A program made the position numbers and the translations under genes. Shown here in pieces: positions 60,809 through 64,000 of a stretch of DNA of 64,000 nucleotides; the stretch's first letter is position 1; the number at the start of each line of letters is the position of its first letter. This stretch comes from Anaerococcus vaginalis. GTDB lineage: Bacteria > Bacillota > Clostridia > Tissierellales > Peptoniphilaceae. The stretch is from NCBI GenBank assembly GCA_018363915.1, contig JAGZMY010000002.1, positions 117,462-181,461 on the forward strand. Direction: 5' to 3'. The notes under the pieces were generated by a model, which was given only the letters and a program-made list of their open reading frames with translations, did no database searches and was not told the DNA's origin.

Positions 60809-61192
60809 ATGAAGTATCGTATTTTTACAAGTTTTGCAATGGAAGATAAGTTTCTTAGAGATGCTTTGATCGGACAAAAAAAGAAATAATCATAGCCCAT
60901 TCGATTTTATCGATATGTCAGTTAAACAACCTTGGACGAGTTCGTGGAAAACTAATTGTAGAACAAAAATAAGAAGTTGCGATGGAATGATAGCAATAAT
61001 AACAAGTAATACTAAAAATGCTGATGGTCAATTATGGGAATAAAATGTGCTCAAGAAGAAAATATACCAATATTAGGGTTATATGGGCGTGACTATGATT
61101 ATGGAATTTCATTACCGTATGGATACTATCCAATAAAAACTATTCGCTGGGAATGGGATAAAATATCAATGTGGCTAAGGAATTTACAATAA
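60809..61192 (+). pseudogene. MTH538/ThsB-like TIR-domain protein with two compensating frameshifts
   Basis: 128 codons if two indels are corrected: one extra A in the A7 run 60876-60882 (or the next A3), and one A missing at 61039-61040. The restored protein begins 'MKYRIFTSFAMEDKFLRDAL', continues 'SPFDFIDMSVKQPW', 'TKIRSCDGMIAIITSNTKNA' and 'GQLWEIKCAQEENIPILGLY', and ends 'MWLRNLQ'. This is the DUF1863/MTH538 TIR-like fold of Thoeris-type defence proteins. RBS 'gaggagg' and the intact stop, abutting the next ATG, are kept. Confidence 0.8.
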
Positions 61193-61618
61193 ATGACTGA
61201 TTCCTCAGAAATAATATTATCTCAATGGCAAACTTGTGTAGAATTAGCAAATTCTGTTAGTCAAAGAAGAGATTCTATGAATAATATAATGTCAACACTA
61301 AATATAGCAATATTAACCACAACCTCAGCTTTTTGGGATACAAAGTCTATAGCTTTCTGTTTCATAGGTATCGGAGCATCATTAGTTTGGATATTGCTTA
61401 TTGAGCATTATAAAAAATTAAATAATGCTAAGTATGAGGTTATATTAAAATTAGAAGAAAAATTACCATCTAAGCCGATGAGTGATGAATGGGATATTTT
61501 ATGTAGTCAAAAAAAATATAGAGAGGGCACAAATTTAGAACGATATCTGCCTATACCCTTTATAATAGTATATATTATCATGATAAGTATTAAGTTGCTT
61601 GAGTTATGGCAGTCATAA
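61193..61618 (+). CDS. RipA-like two-TM membrane protein, partner of the TIR gene
   Basis: 141 residues. A cytosolic helix ('ILSQWQTCVELANSVSQRRD'), two membrane helices (about 37-80, with 'AFCFIGIGASLVWILLIEHY'), a soluble segment with 'YEVILKLEEKLPSKP', and a final hydrophobic helix (about 120-137). It resembles the small RipA-family octameric membrane proteins seen next to ThsB-like TIR genes. Its ATG directly follows the TIR stop. It is the likely membrane effector; function inferred. Confidence 0.75.
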   Translation: MTDSSEIILSQWQTCVELANSVSQRRDSMNNIMSTLNIAILTTTSAFWDTKSIAFCFIGIGASLVWILLIEHYKKLNNAKYEVILKLEEKLPSKPMSDEWDILCSQKKYREGTNLERYLPIPFIIVYIIMISIKLLELWQS

Positions 61619-61641
61619 ATGGAGTTGATTTACAGTATTAA

Positions 61642-61675
61642 AAAAGGCTATGAGCATTCAAACTCATAGCCTTTT
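61642..61675. terminator. Bidirectional terminator at the cargo end
   Basis: Stem aaaaggctatgag / ctcatagcctttt, 13 bp perfect, 8-nt loop, A/T tracts both sides. It ends the RipA-like transcript and also faces the iron alcohol dehydrogenase gene. Confidence 0.92.
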
Positions 61676-61805
61676 CTCTTGCCACCTAAAGACTCTCTAA
61701 ATTCGTTTTTTCTAAAATCCCTAATTCAATGAGAGCCTTCTCGCTCCTATTTTTTGCTAATCGATTTATATTTTTTAGTAATTATTTTTTAAGGATTTAT
61801 TTTTC

Positions 61806-62960
61806 TTAAAAATCTATTTTTTTGCCGTAATATGCAGCCTCATAGATTTTTTTAATATCTTCTGGAGATGTTTCTCTTGGATTTGTAAGTGTACAAGCAT
61901 CTTTGAATGCATTTTCACTCATTTTATCCAAAACTTCTAAGAATTTATCTTCTTCAATTACAGTGTTTTTGCCATCTTTTATATTTGCAGTAAGTCCTAC
62001 AGATGCATTTAATTTTCTAATTTCTTCTGCAATATCATCAATTCCTAGGATTTTTTCTAATTCATCATATCTGTCTGTTGATTTTCTATTGTAATCAATG
62101 ATGTATGGAAGCATAATTGCATTTGCTTCTCCGTGTGTTAAGTGAAAAATTCCTCCGATTTTGTGAGCCATTGAGTGAACTATTCCAAGTGATGCATTTG
62201 AAAATGCCATTCCTGCAAGAGTTGATGCATCGTGCATTTTTTCTCTTGCATCTATATCTTCGCCATTGTCATAAGCTTTTTTAAGATTTCCAAAAACAAG
62301 CTCAATTGCTCTGATTGCAAGTGGAGATGTATAATCATCTGCTGCTGTTGAAACGAAAGCTTCAACTGCGTGAGTCATAACGTCCATTCCTGTTTGAGCT
62401 GTGATTAATGGTGGCATTTTGCTTGCAATAACTGGATCACAAATTGCTACATCTGGAACAAAATCAGGATGAACCAATGGATATTTAATTTCTTTTTCTG
62501 TATCAGTAATTACAGAAAATGCTGTGATTTCTGAAGCGGTTCCTGATGTTGATGGAATACAAGCCATTTTTGCCTTTGTTCTAAGTGGTGGATTGTCAAA
62601 AGCTGCCAATTTTTCAAAACTATATCCAGGATGTTCATAGAAAATCCACATAGCTTTTGCAGCATCCATTGCAGAGCCTCCACCAATTGGAATAATCCAA
62701 TCAGGACCAAATTCTTCCATTTTTTTGCCACCTTCAAGACAAGTTTTTACAGAAGGATCAGGTTCAACCCCATCAAGAATCATAACTTCCATACCAGCTT
62801 CTTCCAAATATTTTTTAGCTTGATCCAAAAAGCCAAATTTTTTCATAGAATGTCCACCAGTAACAAGAACAGCTTTCTTGCCCTCTAAATTTTTTAAATA
62901 TTCAAGACTGTCCACACCGTGAACAATAGTTCTAGGAACTTGAAATGTTGTAATGGTCAT
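61806..62960 (-). CDS. Iron-containing (group III) alcohol dehydrogenase
   Basis: 384 residues. The NAD(P) site is 'PIGGGSAMDAAKAM', with 'PSTSGTASEIT'. Metal ligands are Asp and His in 'SLGIVHSMAHKIGGIFHLTH' followed by 'GEANAIMLP'. The family includes 1,3-propanediol, butanol and lactaldehyde dehydrogenases; the substrate is unresolved. It has a consensus promoter and a possible Rex site between promoter and start, as expected for NADH-disposing enzymes. Confidence 0.92.
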   Translation of the reverse strand: MTITTFQVPRTIVHGVDSLEYLKNLEGKKAVLVTGGHSMKKFGFLDQAKKYLEEAGMEVMILDGVEPDPSVKTCLEGGKKMEEFGPDWIIPIGGGSAMDAAKAMWIFYEHPGYSFEKLAAFDNPPLRTKAKMACIPSTSGTASEITAFSVITDTEKEIKYPLVHPDFVPDVAICDPVIASKMPPLITAQTGMDVMTHAVEAFVSTAADDYTSPLAIRAIELVFGNLKKAYDNGEDIDAREKMHDASTLAGMAFSNASLGIVHSMAHKIGGIFHLTHGEANAIMLPYIIDYNRKSTDRYDELEKILGIDDIAEEIRKLNASVGLTANIKDGKNTVIEEDKFLEVLDKMSENAFKDACTLTNPRETSPEDIKKIYEAAYYGKKIDF

Positions 62961-62983
62961 AATTTTCTCCTTATAAATTTTCT

Positions 62984-63001
62984 TTGTTAATCTTTTATCA
63001 C
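62984..63001. promoter_or_regulatory. Possible Rex operator of the iron alcohol dehydrogenase
   Basis: ttgttaa-tctt-ttatcac compared with the clostridial Rex consensus TTGTTAANNNNTTAACAA: the left half matches fully, the right 5 of 7. It lies immediately downstream of the -10 box in the transcribed strand sense. Confidence 0.4.
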
Positions 63002-63005
63002 TATC

Positions 63006-63033
63006 ATTATATGAGATTGTCGATCAATGTCAA
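63006..63033 (-). promoter_or_regulatory. Promoter of the iron alcohol dehydrogenase gene
   Basis: Minus-strand -35 ttgaca (63028-63033), 16-bp spacer, -10 tataat (63006-63011). Confidence 0.78.
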
Positions 63034-63189
63034 CATTATTTTTATCTAACAGATAATTTTCGTTATATAAATAACATTATTAAAATTTATCAGAATTTAT
63101 TATTCAATGTAATTGATTTTTTTAATTTGAATTTCATCAACAAATACTGATTATCACTTTTTATTTTGTTTTCATTTTTTGTTGAAAAA

Positions 63190-63219
63190 TTGACAAGTAT
63201 ATATATATATATATATAAT
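63190..63219 (+). promoter_or_regulatory. Promoter with (TA)10 spacer, probable phase-variable switch
   Basis: -35 ttgaca (63190-63195), 18-bp spacer, -10 tataat (63214-63219). Almost all of the spacer is a TA dinucleotide run (63198-63217) that runs into the -10. Gain or loss of one TA unit would change the spacer by 2 bp. The gene start is 40 bp downstream. Confidence 0.7.
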
Positions 63220-63258
63220 GTAAATATAATATATGCTTATAAGGAGGAATACAAAAAA

Positions 63259-64000
63259 ATGAATCATAAGTATAAAAAATTTTTGTTGATTAATATTTTT
63301 TCACTTTTATTTATTTCAGGATTTATTTGTGTAAAACCATCTTATGCAGACTCTGATATTGATTTAAAATCAGATAGTGAAAATTTTATATCAACAGAAA
63401 ATAACGCAGAAATTCCAGATTCAAAATCTAATGACAAGGAAATTAATTCTAATATCTACAATAGTGATGATAATTCTGAGAAAAAAATCGAAGATAATAA
63501 AAATATATCAAACAATGATTCTTCTAATATAGAAAAATCTAATGATAATCTTGATAATCCTTCTTCTGATAATAACTTAGAAAATAATGTAAATTCATCA
63601 ACTAATAAAGATAAGGATAATTCTTCTAATTTAACAGAAAATATAGAATCTACTAACAAAGAAAGTTCTGTTAAAAAAACAATAATGAAATCTCCTGCAA
63701 AAAAAGATGGCGATTTTATTTGGACTGAAGATGGAAGATGTAGATATATCTACAAAGATGGTAGCCTTCCAAATGTTGGTTTTATTGAAAAAAATAATAA
63801 CAAATATTTTACTTATGGAGACGGATATATTTACACCAATCAAATTATAACCTTCGGACCTAGAATAATGTATTTTATGGGTAATGATGGAAGAATGATG
63901 ATTGGTAAATTCCAAGATAATAGTAAAAAATGGAGATATACTAATGCCGATGGTAACCTCATAGATAGCAAGGGTTGGAAGATAAATAATCAAGGCAAGC
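63259..64000 (+). CDS. Secreted surface protein with cell-wall-binding-type repeats (N-terminal part)
   Basis: At least 247 residues, open to the window end. The signal peptide has 'KKFLLINIFSLLFISGFICV' with a likely cleavage after 'SYA' (about 30). Then comes an Asn/Ser/Asp/Glu-rich low-complexity stalk (31-135). Modules follow with repeating aromatic/Gly pattern ('GDFIWTEDGRCRYIYKDG', 'GKFQDNSKKWRYTNADG') like choline-binding or glucan-binding repeats. RBS 'aaggaggaat'. A wall-attached or released surface protein. The downstream part is not visible. Confidence 0.8.
   Translation, partial: MNHKYKKFLLINIFSLLFISGFICVKPSYADSDIDLKSDSENFISTENNAEIPDSKSNDKEINSNIYNSDDNSEKKIEDNKNISNNDSSNIEKSNDNLDNPSSDNNLENNVNSSTNKDKDNSSNLTENIESTNKESSVKKTIMKSPAKKDGDFIWTEDGRCRYIYKDGSLPNVGFIEKNNNKYFTYGDGYIYTNQIITFGPRIMYFMGNDGRMMIGKFQDNSKKWRYTNADGNLIDSKGWKINNQGK

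Larger units (their letters stand above)
51572..61675. mobile_element. Serine-recombinase element with capsid gene and defence cargo
   Basis: The minus-strand block recombinase - TnpW-like - capsid - unknowns - primase/helicase is a phage-satellite-like or transposon-like element. The plus-strand nuclease/methylase/TIR/RipA-like cluster lies between the primase end and the next housekeeping gene and is treated as cargo. Base use is less AT-extreme than the flanks. Exact ends are not proven; a weak direct match ggatttattt at 51551-51560 and 61793-61802 is a candidate att remnant. Confidence 0.55.

Noticed and set aside
1..64000. tRNA or rRNA genes
   Set aside because: No TPsiC-arm pattern with cloverleaf pairing or rRNA-like stretch was recognised on either strand by eye.

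Overview
This is a low-GC (roughly 30 %) chromosomal window from an anaerobic Gram-positive. Gene content and sequence style suggest a Tissierellia / Peptoniphilaceae-type coccus (Anaerococcus, Peptoniphilus or relatives). That placement is inferred from AT-richness, strong Shine-Dalgarno sites, oxygen-sensitive enzymes, T-box leaders, the metG-tatD-rnmV-rsmA operon and a Lys/Orn-type MurE. No rRNA or tRNA gene was seen.

Layout. (1) 1-2,396: end of a selenium-labelling operon (selD, yedF, a DUF3343 Se/S-carrier-like gene, a csd-like PLP enzyme). (2) 2,397-2,943: gene-free tract with copies of a dispersed palindromic repeat. (3) 3,015-7,914: one molybdenum operon, moaA-moaC-mog-MOSC-modABC. 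Regions 1 and 3 together, plus a lone Mop protein at 48.6 kb, fit maturation of selenium-dependent molybdenum hydroxylases. (4) 7,988-10,357: a structured RNA element, a YjiM-type double-cubane-cluster reductase, a second DUF3343 gene and a divergent GntR regulator. (5) 10,584-15,661: a fold-III PLP decarboxylase and potABCD polyamine uptake. (6) 15,811-22,436: Nudix hydrolase, T-box-controlled ileS with an altered HIGH motif (GIHH), EamA transporter, AMMECR1-domain protein, a nonsense-interrupted glutathione peroxidase, and an NADH:rubredoxin-reductase-like flavoprotein. (7) 22,498-26,981: NhaC antiporter/asparaginase divergent from an RpiR regulator/DmpA peptidase. (8) 27,039-32,737: a Bce-type two-component and ABC detoxification module carrying an erythromycin-esterase-like protein. 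(9) 32,812-34,776: a zinc secondary alcohol dehydrogenase coupled to a G3E GTPase. (10) 35,156-40,255: threonine dehydratase, murE, a BaiN-like flavoprotein and a SAF-domain dehydrogenase. (11) 40,701-43,734: nanE-PTS-RpiR amino-sugar operon. (12) 43,935-51,133: glutaredoxin, rsmA-rnmV-tatD-metG, Mop protein, T-box-controlled tyrS, an XRE regulator and a small unknown protein.

(13) 51.5-61.7 kb is a mobile element. It has a large serine recombinase, a TnpW-like small protein, an HK97-type capsid protein with no other recognised phage structural gene, two unknown genes bracketed by nested inverted repeats, a frameshifted primase-helicase and about 108-bp degenerate tandem repeats. Next to these is a defence cluster: a PD-(D/E)XK nuclease and N6-adenine methylase pair, then a frameshifted ThsB-like TIR gene and a RipA-like two-TM membrane protein. 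(14) 61.8 kb to the end: an iron alcohol dehydrogenase with a strong promoter and possible Rex box, and the start of a secreted surface protein whose promoter spacer is a (TA)10 tract, a likely phase-variation switch.

The least familiar items are the TIR/RipA-like pair, the (TA)n promoter, the GIHH IleRS, the structured element between yjiM and moaA, and the repeat arrays in the mobile element.
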